Source: an uncultured Chromatiaceae bacterium (GTDB lineage Bacteria; Pseudomonadota; Gammaproteobacteria; Enterobacterales; Alteromonadaceae). From it: 55,973 nt of DNA. The notes under the pieces were generated by a model that did not search any database, was not told where the DNA came from, and saw only the letters and a program-made list of their open reading frames with translations. The stretch spans positions 1-55,973 of the forward strand of contig CAMLRA010000009.1 in the NCBI GenBank assembly GCA_946482325.1, given 5' to 3'. The number at the start of each line of letters is the position of its first letter. The stretch's first letter is position 1. Shown in pieces: positions 26,423 through 34,364 of this stretch. A program made the position numbers and the translations under genes.

Positions 26423-27652
26423 TTAATCCGTTGTGGAGTTACTGATCTGTAATTGCTGACAACGTAGCCAGGCGATAGTCAGGCGCTGCGCTGGTGCCAG
26501 TTCAGGCGCAACGGCAGCACCTGCGGGCTGACGCTGTAAATGCCAATCGGAGCCGTGTTGCCGCCACTGATAGCCATGATGAGCGTCACCCCCGATACAT
26601 TGTAAACCGCGAAAGCTGAGGATGTCCGGCAGTTGCGCGCTGAGATTGCCGTTGTTTTGCAGCGTGATATCAAAGCGGCCCTGATCTGGTTTCAGTTCAG
26701 TCTGTAGCTTGGCAACCAGCGCTTCACGCCGTGCCAGCGCCTGCAAAGTCGGTAGCGGCCAGCTGCGCTGGTCATCCGATAACGGCAGGCGAAACCAGAC
26801 AATTCCTTGCAGCTGCGGCAAGGATTGACTTTGCAGCCAGCGTAAAAAATCTGCTACGGCTTCAGGCCGGCTCAATAAGGCCCGGCGTTCGCCGCCAAGC
26901 GACAGCGGTGTTTCACTTTCGACTCGATTGCCGTCAGCGGTAGTAATGAGGGCCGAATGATAGGCTGGCAGTGCCAGAAACAGCGGGCAGGGCGTTGTTG
27001 CAGCGTTTTGTGTCCATTGTTTTGCCTTGTTGCTGTCAAATAAACCTTGTGCTGGTGATAGCACCGAGTGCAACTGCAAGGTCAGCTGGTCTGCGACCTG
27101 ACACAGCGCCGGATAATCTTTTGATTGAAGCCAGTCCGGTAACGCGGTGATCTGTAGCGACACGGAGGTGGGCAGTTGCTGACGCAGTGTTAGTAACCAC
27201 TGGCGGTAAGATGCTAATGCGGCACGGGCGGCGTCATAATCAATTTCGATGGCCGCAAGGTTAACTCCGGCTCGCTGCGCCGCGTCGACTTGTGGTTGCA
27301 GTTGCTGCCAGACCATTGCGGCGTCCGGCAGTTTCGACAGCTGACCATCCAGCCGCAGCACCAGCGTGACGGGGCGTTGATCCCGCGCCAATAAAGCCCA
27401 ATCGGGCGCTGCGAAGGTCCAGCTTGGCCCATTGCGACTGACGTGAAATTGCAGGCTGAGCACCCGCAGCTGTGAGAAATCTGGTTGGCTTTGTCGCAGG
27501 GCCTGCGTATGAGCCGGCCGCCAGACGCGCTGCCAGATATAGACATGCTGGGCAAACGCCTGTGTCGGCGGGACCGAAGCGGGCGGAGTACAACCCGCTA
27601 TCAGGCACGCCAGCAGCCATAGTGAACAACGTCGCCAGGCGAGTTGCTTCAC
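26423..27652 (-). CDS. DUF3142 lipoprotein
   Basis: 409 aa. The signal peptide ends in the lipobox LIAGC, so it is a predicted lipoprotein. The start of the mature part, HVYIWQRVWRPAHTQAL, then VLSLQFHVSRNG, LRLDGQL, and AIEIDYDAA, matches DUF3142, a family with a TIM-barrel-like appearance (EIDYD resembles glycoside-hydrolase strand motifs), function unknown. It lies 9 nt after fre and 10 nt before the large solenoid gene. The pair may act together at the cell envelope. Confidence 0.78.
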   Translation of the reverse strand: MKQLAWRRCSLWLLACLIAGCTPPASVPPTQAFAQHVYIWQRVWRPAHTQALRQSQPDFSQLRVLSLQFHVSRNGPSWTFAAPDWALLARDQRPVTLVLRLDGQLSKLPDAAMVWQQLQPQVDAAQRAGVNLAAIEIDYDAARAALASYRQWLLTLRQQLPTSVSLQITALPDWLQSKDYPALCQVADQLTLQLHSVLSPAQGLFDSNKAKQWTQNAATTPCPLFLALPAYHSALITTADGNRVESETPLSLGGERRALLSRPEAVADFLRWLQSQSLPQLQGIVWFRLPLSDDQRSWPLPTLQALARREALVAKLQTELKPDQGRFDITLQNNGNLSAQLPDILSFRGLQCIGGDAHHGYQWRQHGSDWHLQRQPAGAAVAPELAPAQRLTIAWLRCQQLQISNSTTD

Positions 27653-27661
27653 AATGCCCGG

Positions 27662-28384
27662 TTAAATCCAGGCAAAAGCGTCGGCATACATATGGCCGCG
27701 CTCAGCGCCAGCGGCGAGGAAAGCGTCCCGTACCGCTTTGACCATCGGGAAAGGCCCGGCGATATAAATGTCGTAACCGGCCAGCGACGGGATATCTGCC
27801 AACAGCGCTTCATGCACCAGGCCGGTGCGGCCAGTCCAGTCACCGGTGGGTTCCTGTAATACGGTGATGAGATCAAGGCCAGGGCGCATTTCCTGTAACT
27901 CGGCCAGTTCCTGCTGGTAATACAGCGCCGATTCATTGCGCAGGCCCCAATACAACTTCACTGCGCGGCCATCCGGCTGTTGCGCTAAAGCTTTGGCAAT
28001 GCTGCAGACATAAGAAAAGCCAGTCCCGCCGGCCAGCAATAACACCGGGCGCTGACTGGCCGGGCGCAAATAGGCTTCACCGAGGCCGACCTGAACGAGC
28101 ACGGCCGCATTGTCCTGCAAATGAGTCAGCGCCTGACTGGCGTACGCGTCTGTGACATTGCCACCAATTTGCAGTTCGATATATTCATCGCCGGGTGCAC
28201 TGGCAATTGAAAATGGTCTTTTATCGCTGTCCGACAAAAAAATCTGTAAGTATTGGCCCGGCAAATAATGCACCGGTTCCTGTGGTTTTAGCCGGACCCG
28301 GCGCACGCCAGCGGTTAAGGCTTCGATACTGACCACATCAGCCAGCACCTTATTGCTGGCGTTGAGGGAAAACTGTTCTGACAT
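27662..28384 (-). CDS. fre: NAD(P)H-flavin reductase Fre-like
   Basis: 240 aa. It has the ferredoxin-NADP reductase fold: flavin-binding RPFSIASAP (about residues 56-64) and NAD(P)-binding LLLAGGTGFSYVCSI, then DIYIAGPFPMV and the C-terminal DAFAWI. Close in layout to E. coli Fre (YADAFAWI versus GDAFAFI). Fre reduces free flavins with NAD(P)H and has been linked to flavin supply for UbiX/UbiD-type chemistry. It lies downstream of ubiD as in E. coli, but here a 2Fe-2S ferredoxin sits between. Confidence 0.9.
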   Translation of the reverse strand: MSEQFSLNASNKVLADVVSIEALTAGVRRVRLKPQEPVHYLPGQYLQIFLSDSDKRPFSIASAPGDEYIELQIGGNVTDAYASQALTHLQDNAAVLVQVGLGEAYLRPASQRPVLLLAGGTGFSYVCSIAKALAQQPDGRAVKLYWGLRNESALYYQQELAELQEMRPGLDLITVLQEPTGDWTGRTGLVHEALLADIPSLAGYDIYIAGPFPMVKAVRDAFLAAGAERGHMYADAFAWI

Positions 28385-28405
28385 CGCTATTTTGTCTCTG
28401 TAGGC

Positions 28406-28708
28406 TCAGGGCCGGATAAATGGATGGTGCAGCACCAAATCACTGCCGGCAAAAGCCTGACAGCCGTATACAAATTTTTGTTCAACATCAGTGGAGCTGA
28501 GCGGTGACGGTTCGTCATAGCGCACTTCACCACTTTTTAACCGGCAGACGCAGGACGTGCAAACGCCCTGGCGGCAGCGATGCGGAAAATCGATACCGGC
28601 GCTTAGCGCGGCGTCCAACAGCGTCTCCGTCGGGCTGGCGGCAAAAGTGACGCCGGATGGCTCAATCCTCACTAAAAATCTATTGTCAGCCATTGGGGTG
28701 TCTGCCAT
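28406..28708 (-). CDS. 2Fe-2S ferredoxin, plant type
   Basis: 100 aa from the ATG at 28708, which shares one base with the ubiD stop (TGATG). A second ATG at 28693 is possible. Cluster cysteines C45, C50, C53 (CRQGVCTSC) and C83 (VYGCQAF) follow the C-x4-C-x2-C-xn-C rule of plant-type ferredoxins. C55 is an extra cysteine. Such domains usually donate electrons to oxygenases and are fed by an FNR-type reductase, here plausibly the Fre-like gene 21 nt downstream. The E. coli ubiD-fre locus lacks this gene. Confidence 0.9.
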   Translation of the reverse strand: MADTPMADNRFLVRIEPSGVTFAASPTETLLDAALSAGIDFPHRCRQGVCTSCVCRLKSGEVRYDEPSPLSSTDVEQKFVYGCQAFAGSDLVLHHPFIRP

Positions 28709-30201
28709 CAGTATAAGCCCCGTGGTTGCACCGGTAATGGAATGCCCAGCGAATCCCACATTTCATCGACTTTTTGCTTCACATCTTCACGCATCACGAT
28801 AGGCTCACCCCATTCGCGCGTGGTTTCGCCCGGCCATTTGTTAGTGGCATCCATACCCATTTTAGATCCAAGTCCCGACACCGGCGACGCGAAATCCAGA
28901 TAATCAATCGGCGTGTTTTCAATCAGCGTGGTGTCACGCGCCGGGTCCATCCGCGTGGTGATGGCCCAGATCACATCCTGCCAGTCGCGGGCATTGATAT
29001 CATCATCACAAACGATAACAAACTTGGTGTACATGAACTGACGTAAAAACGACCAGACGCCCATCATCACGCGTTTGGCATGGCCCGGGTACTGTTTTTT
29101 CATCGTGACGACAGCAAGACGGTAAGAACACCCTTCCGGCGGCAGGTAAAAATCAACGATCTCCGGGAATTGTTTTTGTAACAGCGGAATAAACACTTCA
29201 TTCAGCGCCACACCTAAAATCGCCGGTTCATCCGGTGGCCGGCCGGTATAAGTGCTGTGATAAATCGGTTGTTCGCGGTGGGTGATATGCGTGACGGTAA
29301 ACACCGGGAAGGAATCGATTTCGTTGTAATAACCGGTGTGGTCGCCATAAGGGCCTTCCGGCGCCATTTCACCCGGTTCCAGATAACCTTCCAGCACAAA
29401 CTCAGCGCTGGCCGGCACCTGCAAATCGTTGCTGATACATTTCACCACTTCGGTGTTGTCGCCGCGCAGCAATCCGGCAAAAGCATATTCAGACAAAGAA
29501 TCCGGCACCGGTGTTACGGCGCCTAAGATGGTCGCAGGATCGGCACCCAAGGCCACAGACACCGGAAAGCGCTGCCCCGGATGGGCTTTTTGCCATTCGA
29601 GGAAGTCCAGCGCGCCGCCGCGATGTGACAACCAGCGCATAATGACTTTGTTTTTGCCCAGCACCTGCTGACGGTAAATGCCGAGGTTCTGCCGCTCTTT
29701 GTGCGGGCCGCGGGTGACAGTTAAACCCCAGGTGATCAAAGGCGCAGCGTCGCCGGGCCAGCAGGTCATCACCGGTAAGCGGGTCAAATCGACGTCATCA
29801 CCGCTTTTCACTACTTGCTGACAAGGCGCTTTACGCACTTCTTTCGGCGACATATTCAGCACCTGCTTAAAAATCGGCAGCTTGCTGAAGGCATCTTTTA
29901 AGCCCTTTGGCGGCTCGGGTTCTTTTAAAAACGCCAGTAATTTGCCAACTTCGCGCAGTGCTGACACTTCAGTCTGACCCATGCCAAGCGCGACGCGCTC
30001 CGGCGTGCCAAACAGATTCGCCAGCACCGGAATGTCGTAACCTTTGGGATTTTCGAATAACAGCGCAGGGCCACCGGCACGTAGCGTGCGGTCAGCGATT
30101 TCGGTCATCTCCAGTACAGGGTCGATTTCGGCGCTGACGCGATGCAACAGGCCTCGTTGTTCCAGTTGCGCGATGAAGTCTCGTAAGTCTTTGTATTTCA
30201 T
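28708..30201 (-). CDS. ubiD: UbiD, 3-octaprenyl-4-hydroxybenzoate decarboxylase
   Basis: 497 aa, same length as E. coli UbiD. This prenylated-FMN enzyme decarboxylates the ubiquinone precursor. The N-terminus [35 protein letters not shown] by family pattern, the substrate and cofactor region [12 protein letters not shown], and the C-terminal [12 protein letters not shown] are hallmarks. First gene of a minus-strand unit with ferredoxin and fre. Coupled to the ferredoxin through TGATG. Confidence 0.96.
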   Translation of the reverse strand: MKYKDLRDFIAQLEQRGLLHRVSAEIDPVLEMTEIADRTLRAGGPALLFENPKGYDIPVLANLFGTPERVALGMGQTEVSALREVGKLLAFLKEPEPPKGLKDAFSKLPIFKQVLNMSPKEVRKAPCQQVVKSGDDVDLTRLPVMTCWPGDAAPLITWGLTVTRGPHKERQNLGIYRQQVLGKNKVIMRWLSHRGGALDFLEWQKAHPGQRFPVSVALGADPATILGAVTPVPDSLSEYAFAGLLRGDNTEVVKCISNDLQVPASAEFVLEGYLEPGEMAPEGPYGDHTGYYNEIDSFPVFTVTHITHREQPIYHSTYTGRPPDEPAILGVALNEVFIPLLQKQFPEIVDFYLPPEGCSYRLAVVTMKKQYPGHAKRVMMGVWSFLRQFMYTKFVIVCDDDINARDWQDVIWAITTRMDPARDTTLIENTPIDYLDFASPVSGLGSKMGMDATNKWPGETTREWGEPIVMREDVKQKVDEMWDSLGIPLPVQPRGLY

Positions 30202-30238
30202 TCAGGACCTGCTGAAAAGGTGCCGGTAATGGACCGGC

Positions 30239-30266
30239 ATTATACAGTGATGCCGGCGCCCGCCAA
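30239..30266 (-). promoter_or_regulatory. Candidate sigma-70 promoter for ubiD
   Basis: Minus strand: -35 TTGGCG (30261-30266), 16-nt spacer, -10 TATAAT (30239-30244), about 38 nt before the ubiD ATG. The spacer holds part of a GC-rich hairpin (30255-30273). Confidence 0.5.
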
Positions 30267-30279
30267 GGGCGCCTGCTGA

Positions 30280-31341
30280 TTACTGTGTTGTGTTACGGGT
30301 CTTCAGCTGTTTTAGCGCAGTTTGAACGGAAAAGTTGTAGTGTTGCTGCGCCGGATTGTGCTTCAGGCTGAACCGGCGAAAATCAATGTGCCGCCACTGG
30401 CCCGCCCGTAGCAGCGGCTGATAATCTGACAGGTTTTGCCGGGTCAGGATATCCAGCTGTAACAAAGGCACATCGGGTAACGGCTGCGGCAAGGTGCCAT
30501 GTACATGGTCATAAATCAGTACCAGCGCAAAGGCTGCCATAGTGAAATGGCCACCGGCAGATGCTTTCAGCCGGCCTTGCGCTATAGCTTTCTGTGCTTC
30601 CGGAATCCAGTCAAACCCGCCGACACAGTATTGTCTGGCTGCCGCCGGCCCGAGTGTGTCCAGCACCCCTAACGCCATCCAGTCCGACGCTGCCCAAATC
30701 AGCCGGCTGTCCGGATAACGTCGCAACAGCTGCCGGCTTTGTTCAGCGGCCAGCTGCCGGTCCCATTTGCCATTAACCAGCTGATGCACAGTGCCACCGC
30801 GCTGACGCATCGCGTGGAATACGCCTTCGGCGCGCCGATCGGTTTCATAGTTGATCATGCCGTTGATACCAATCAACTGGTCGGCGTCCGGGCAGGCTTG
30901 TTGTAAGGCCATGGTCAGTTGCTGGCTGGCCTGCACATTGTCGAAATACAGCTCGGCCAGCCAGTTCGGGTAGCGTTCGCCGGGCCGGCCAACTTTAGGG
31001 ACTTCTTCTGGTTGCCACATATGTTCCAATGTGACAATTTTAACCGGATATTTTGCTAACAGTTCCATCAGCTGAACACCGGCGCCGGTATAGGGTTGCA
31101 CTATGGCGTAGTCCGGTCGGTGTTGTTGCAGGTATTCGGTCAGTTTTTGCTGTTGCAGTATCCGGTTGGCATCGCCGTTGATAATGGTCAGGTCAAGTTC
31201 CAGTTGTTCCGCTGCGACACGGGCTGCCGCCTCAACCTGCATAAAAAACGGGTCAGAAATAAGCGATGGATTCACAAACAGGACGGCAGGGCGCGCTGTG
31301 GCAAAAAATGGCAGCAGGCAACAACAGAGCAACCAACGCAT
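30280..31341 (-). CDS. Orphan sugar-type periplasmic binding protein (Peripla_BP_4)
   Basis: 353 aa from the ATG at 31341 (AGGAACC upstream), with a signal peptide ending near ATA. The longer open frame from 31542 overlaps the divergent lyase gene and carries no signal. The mature start AVLFVNPSLISDPFFMQVEAAARVAAEQLELDLTII by family pattern, IINGDANRILQQQKL and WAASDWMALGVLDTLG place it in the ribose/galactose-type (LacI-like) binding fold. No ABC permease is near. Such orphans often feed chemoreceptors or sensor kinases. Confidence 0.83.
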   Translation of the reverse strand: MRWLLCCCLLPFFATARPAVLFVNPSLISDPFFMQVEAAARVAAEQLELDLTIINGDANRILQQQKLTEYLQQHRPDYAIVQPYTGAGVQLMELLAKYPVKIVTLEHMWQPEEVPKVGRPGERYPNWLAELYFDNVQASQQLTMALQQACPDADQLIGINGMINYETDRRAEGVFHAMRQRGGTVHQLVNGKWDRQLAAEQSRQLLRRYPDSRLIWAASDWMALGVLDTLGPAAARQYCVGGFDWIPEAQKAIAQGRLKASAGGHFTMAAFALVLIYDHVHGTLPQPLPDVPLLQLDILTRQNLSDYQPLLRAGQWRHIDFRRFSLKHNPAQQHYNFSVQTALKQLKTRNTTQ

Positions 31342-31498
31342 ACAGAGGTTCCTGTTCAGGTCAGCAATAGTATTCAGTGTATGCTGAGCGCAGCAAGCCC
31401 GGCAAATTTGTTGCAGCAGCCGCTTTGAGGCAATTGTGCTGGTCAATTGGCCCGGCATTCCATTAAGATAAGCCATCCAGATGTCTGAAGGTGATGAG

Positions 31499-32671
31499 AT
31501 GAGAGTTGCAACGCGGATTGTGCATGCCGGTCGTGCGCGCAAATGGGCCGGTTACAGTGTCAACGTGCCGGTAGTGCGGGCCTCGACTGTGGTGTTCGAC
31601 AGCATGGCTGACATGAAACATGCGGTCAGACATCGGGGTGAGCAGGTGCCTTATTATGGCCGGCGCGGCACTCAAACCCATTTTGCTTTCAGCGACGCGG
31701 TCTGTGCCTTAGAAGGCGGTGCCGGTTGTGCTTTATACCCAAGCGGTGCTGCAGCAATCAGCGGTGCGTTATTGGCTTTTCTCAAAACCGGTGACCATCT
31801 GCTGATGGTTGATGCGGCCTACGAGCCCACCCGCGCTTTGTGCGATAAAGTGTTAAAACCGTTGGGGATTGAGACTACCTATTACGACCCTTTGATAGGT
31901 GCCGGCATTGCGGCGCTGATCCGGCCCAATACCCGGGTGATTTACCTGGAATCGCCTTGTTCGCTGACGATGGAAGTGCAGGATGTGCCGGCGATTTGCG
32001 CTGTGGCCAAAGCGCATAACATTGTTACTATCCTCGACAACACCTGGGCCTCGCCGATTTTATGTCAGCCTTTTGCCATGGGCGTGGACATCTCAATCCA
32101 GGCCGCGACTAAATACATTTGCGGCCATTCCGATGTCATGCTCGGTACGGCCAGCGCCAATGCCAGACACTGGCCGCAGCTGCGTGAACATAGTTATTTA
32201 TTGGGCTACTGTGCCTCGGCCGATGATGTGTATCTGGCCGCGCGCGGTCTGCGCACATTAGGCGTGCGGCTGGCACAACATGAGCGCAATACACGACAGG
32301 TGGTTGAGTGGCTGGCGCAGCGGCCGGAAGTCGAAACTATCCTGCATCCCGCGCTGCCGCAGCATCCCGGCCATGCGCTGTTTAAGCGGGATTTTTCCGG
32401 CAGTAACGGCCTGTTTTCTTTTGTGCTGAAACAAGGTGATTTGGCGGCGGTCACGGCTTTTGTGGAAGGTATGCAGCATTTTAAAATGGGTTTTTCCTGG
32501 GGCGGCTATGAAAGCCTGGTGCTGGCTAATCTGGACGTGCAGGCCTTGCGCACTGTTACCAAATGGCCCTATCTGGGGCCGCTGATTCGGTTACATATTG
32601 GGCTGGAAGACCCGGCTGATTTAATTGCTGATTTGGCTGCAGCCTTCGAGCGGATGCAGGCTGTTCGGTAA
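31499..32671 (+). CDS. metC: Cystathionine beta-lyase (Cys/Met metabolism PLP enzyme)
   Basis: 390 aa from the ATG at 31499, preceded by AAGGTG at good spacing. An ATG at 31481 would add six residues. Fold-type I trans-sulfuration enzyme. TRIVHAGR start, YYGRRGTQTHFAF (Tyr/Arg of the neighbour active site), YPSGAAAISGALLAFL, LDNTWASPILCQPF, and the PLP lysine in QAATKYICGHSDVMLG. It fits the gammaproteobacterial MetC that splits cystathionine to homocysteine, pyruvate and ammonia. It stands alone. Confidence 0.9.
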   Translation: MRVATRIVHAGRARKWAGYSVNVPVVRASTVVFDSMADMKHAVRHRGEQVPYYGRRGTQTHFAFSDAVCALEGGAGCALYPSGAAAISGALLAFLKTGDHLLMVDAAYEPTRALCDKVLKPLGIETTYYDPLIGAGIAALIRPNTRVIYLESPCSLTMEVQDVPAICAVAKAHNIVTILDNTWASPILCQPFAMGVDISIQAATKYICGHSDVMLGTASANARHWPQLREHSYLLGYCASADDVYLAARGLRTLGVRLAQHERNTRQVVEWLAQRPEVETILHPALPQHPGHALFKRDFSGSNGLFSFVLKQGDLAAVTAFVEGMQHFKMGFSWGGYESLVLANLDVQALRTVTKWPYLGPLIRLHIGLEDPADLIADLAAAFERMQAVR

Positions 32672-32746
32672 GCTTCGCTGCGTGCTTAACCGTCAGCCGA
32701 TAAATTGCGCTATAGTCAGTTTTTCAGGGCTGGATGGAAAGTACCG

Positions 32747-33520
32747 ATGCGTTTGTGGTGGCTGCTATTTTGCTGTTGGTTCGTGCCCGGTGTGCTGGCT
32801 GCCGATTGTCCGGCCACGCTGCGCATGGCGTATAACGCCAGTTGGCGGCCTTATGTCGAAGTGACTGATGAGACAGTGCGAGGCCGGGATATCGAGCTGA
32901 TCCGTCAGTTACTGTCTCAGGTTAACAGCCGCCTGCAATTGCAATATGTCCCGGAAAAGCGCGCAATGCAGATGCTGCAGCAAGGTCAGGTCGATTTATT
33001 GTTTGCCGCCTCTTTCACTCCGCAACGCGCTGAATTTGCTTGGTTTAGTGACGCTTACCGCAAAGAGTACAACGTGGTACTGGTGCATCGGCAAACGTTA
33101 TCGTTGTATCCGGAATTACGCCAACGTGAAGCTTTTCTGGCTTTGGCGCAACGCAAATTCGTCGGCGCGTATAACCCGGCTGGTTTTTATGGCGACATTT
33201 TTGAACAGATTAAACAACAACCGATAGTGAAACAACGTAGCCTGGCGGTGTATGAACCCGAACGCCGGCTGGATTTGGTGGCTGAACGCAGAGCGGATTA
33301 CACCATTGCGGACAGTGAGGCCGTGAAGCTGGATTTAGCGGGGCGTCAGGACGCTGCGATATTGGAGACCTTGCCGTTTTTCCTCAACGAAGCCGATATT
33401 CATCTGATGCTGAGTAAAGCCTCAGTGCCACAGCGCTGTGTTGTGGCACTGAATCAACAGCTTACTGCTCGTGGAAAAATGACTCCAGCGACTGTCCGGT
33501 CAGCTTTGGGATCCGGCTGA
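32747..33520 (+). CDS. Orphan periplasmic binding protein, family 3 (PBPb)
   Basis: 257 aa from the ATG at 32747. The signal peptide is MRLWWLLFCCWFVPGVLA; the 14 upstream in-frame residues would spoil it. LRMAYNASWRPYVEVTDETVRGRDIELIRQLL, EKRAMQMLQQGQVDLLFAASFTPQRAEFAWFSDAYRKEY are typical of family 3 solute-binding proteins. Two cysteines (AADC and PQRC) may form a disulfide. It resembles the gene at 6808 in type but not closely. Its 3' end overlaps the convergent VC0807-like gene by 59 nt. Confidence 0.82.
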   Translation: MRLWWLLFCCWFVPGVLAADCPATLRMAYNASWRPYVEVTDETVRGRDIELIRQLLSQVNSRLQLQYVPEKRAMQMLQQGQVDLLFAASFTPQRAEFAWFSDAYRKEYNVVLVHRQTLSLYPELRQREAFLALAQRKFVGAYNPAGFYGDIFEQIKQQPIVKQRSLAVYEPERRLDLVAERRADYTIADSEAVKLDLAGRQDAAILETLPFFLNEADIHLMLSKASVPQRCVVALNQQLTARGKMTPATVRSALGSG

Positions 33521-34175
33521 ACACGTACCAAATCGCGGCCATCATGATGAGTGTGGACGGAATGGCGATCACCGGGTAACTCAAAGCAGTCATGTTGGCC
33601 AGTTCCTCGTTGTATGCCGGCGTGCCCGGTGGGCTGACCAACAGCCATTTGGCCAACAGATAATTCAGCACCGATGACAGAAAAAACGAGCCGGCAATAA
33701 TGCGGGTCGCCTGGTCCAGTGTTTGTTCAAACTGCTGTTCAGTACCGTTACTGCTGAGTTTTTCTTTCAGCAACACCAGGTTTAGTAACTGCATATTTTC
33801 CAGAATGGTTTTGACCAGCGGAAAGCGGGTGCGGCCACTGATTAAAATCAACAAACCTATCAGACCCGGTACTGCGGCTTCTTTGATCGCAATATATTTC
33901 GGGTCCAGCTGCAACAGACTCATGCCGCCGGTCAACAAGACGCTGATAATGCCGACGATCGAGAAGAAGTTTAGTTTGCCGGATTGTTTCAGTTCCCACA
34001 GACCAAAGCCAATCGGGAAAGCCAATGCTGCCACGAGACCCCAGACCGGGCCCAGATAATCGTCTGTGCTGAGTTTGCTCAGGATCAGTACCGGGATGAC
34101 AATATTAAACGCCAGATTGGCGAACAAATTGCCTGCAGTTTGCGGTTGTGGGGCGGTTTGGGAGTTTTGTGACAT
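33462..34175 (-). CDS. VC0807-family inner-membrane protein
   Basis: 237 aa from the ATG at 34175. A GTG at 34217 is in frame but has no ribosome-binding site. About six transmembrane segments are seen (FNIVIPVLILSKL, VWGLVAALAFPIGFGLWEL, FFSIVGIISVLLTGGMSLL, VPGLIGLLILISG, IIAGSFFLSSVLNYLLA, IAIPSTLIMMAAIWYVFSRI). This is the pattern of the VC0807 family, function unknown. The C-terminal 59 nt overlap the end of the opposite-strand binding-protein gene. Confidence 0.78.
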   Translation of the reverse strand: MSQNSQTAPQPQTAGNLFANLAFNIVIPVLILSKLSTDDYLGPVWGLVAALAFPIGFGLWELKQSGKLNFFSIVGIISVLLTGGMSLLQLDPKYIAIKEAAVPGLIGLLILISGRTRFPLVKTILENMQLLNLVLLKEKLSSNGTEQQFEQTLDQATRIIAGSFFLSSVLNYLLAKWLLVSPPGTPAYNEELANMTALSYPVIAIPSTLIMMAAIWYVFSRIPKLTGQSLESFFHEQ

Positions 34176-34364
34176 CGCATTCAAATCCGGAACTACTGTG
34201 ATGGTTTGTTTTACCACAAAGCAGGCAAAACGCCCAGCGGCTGTCTGTAAAGCTGATCGCAGTTGACCGAATCTTTACCAGACCTTTACCCGAACCTGCT
34301 CAGTGAATTCTTCCATGAGGTCTACCATTAACCACACCTCACTTCAGATAACGGAGTAACGCTG

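Noticed and set aside
30255..30273. GC-rich hairpin (GGCGCCC/GGGCGCC) between the sugar-type binding protein and ubiD
   Set aside because: As a terminator it lacks a T-run in both directions, and it overlaps the likely ubiD promoter spacer.
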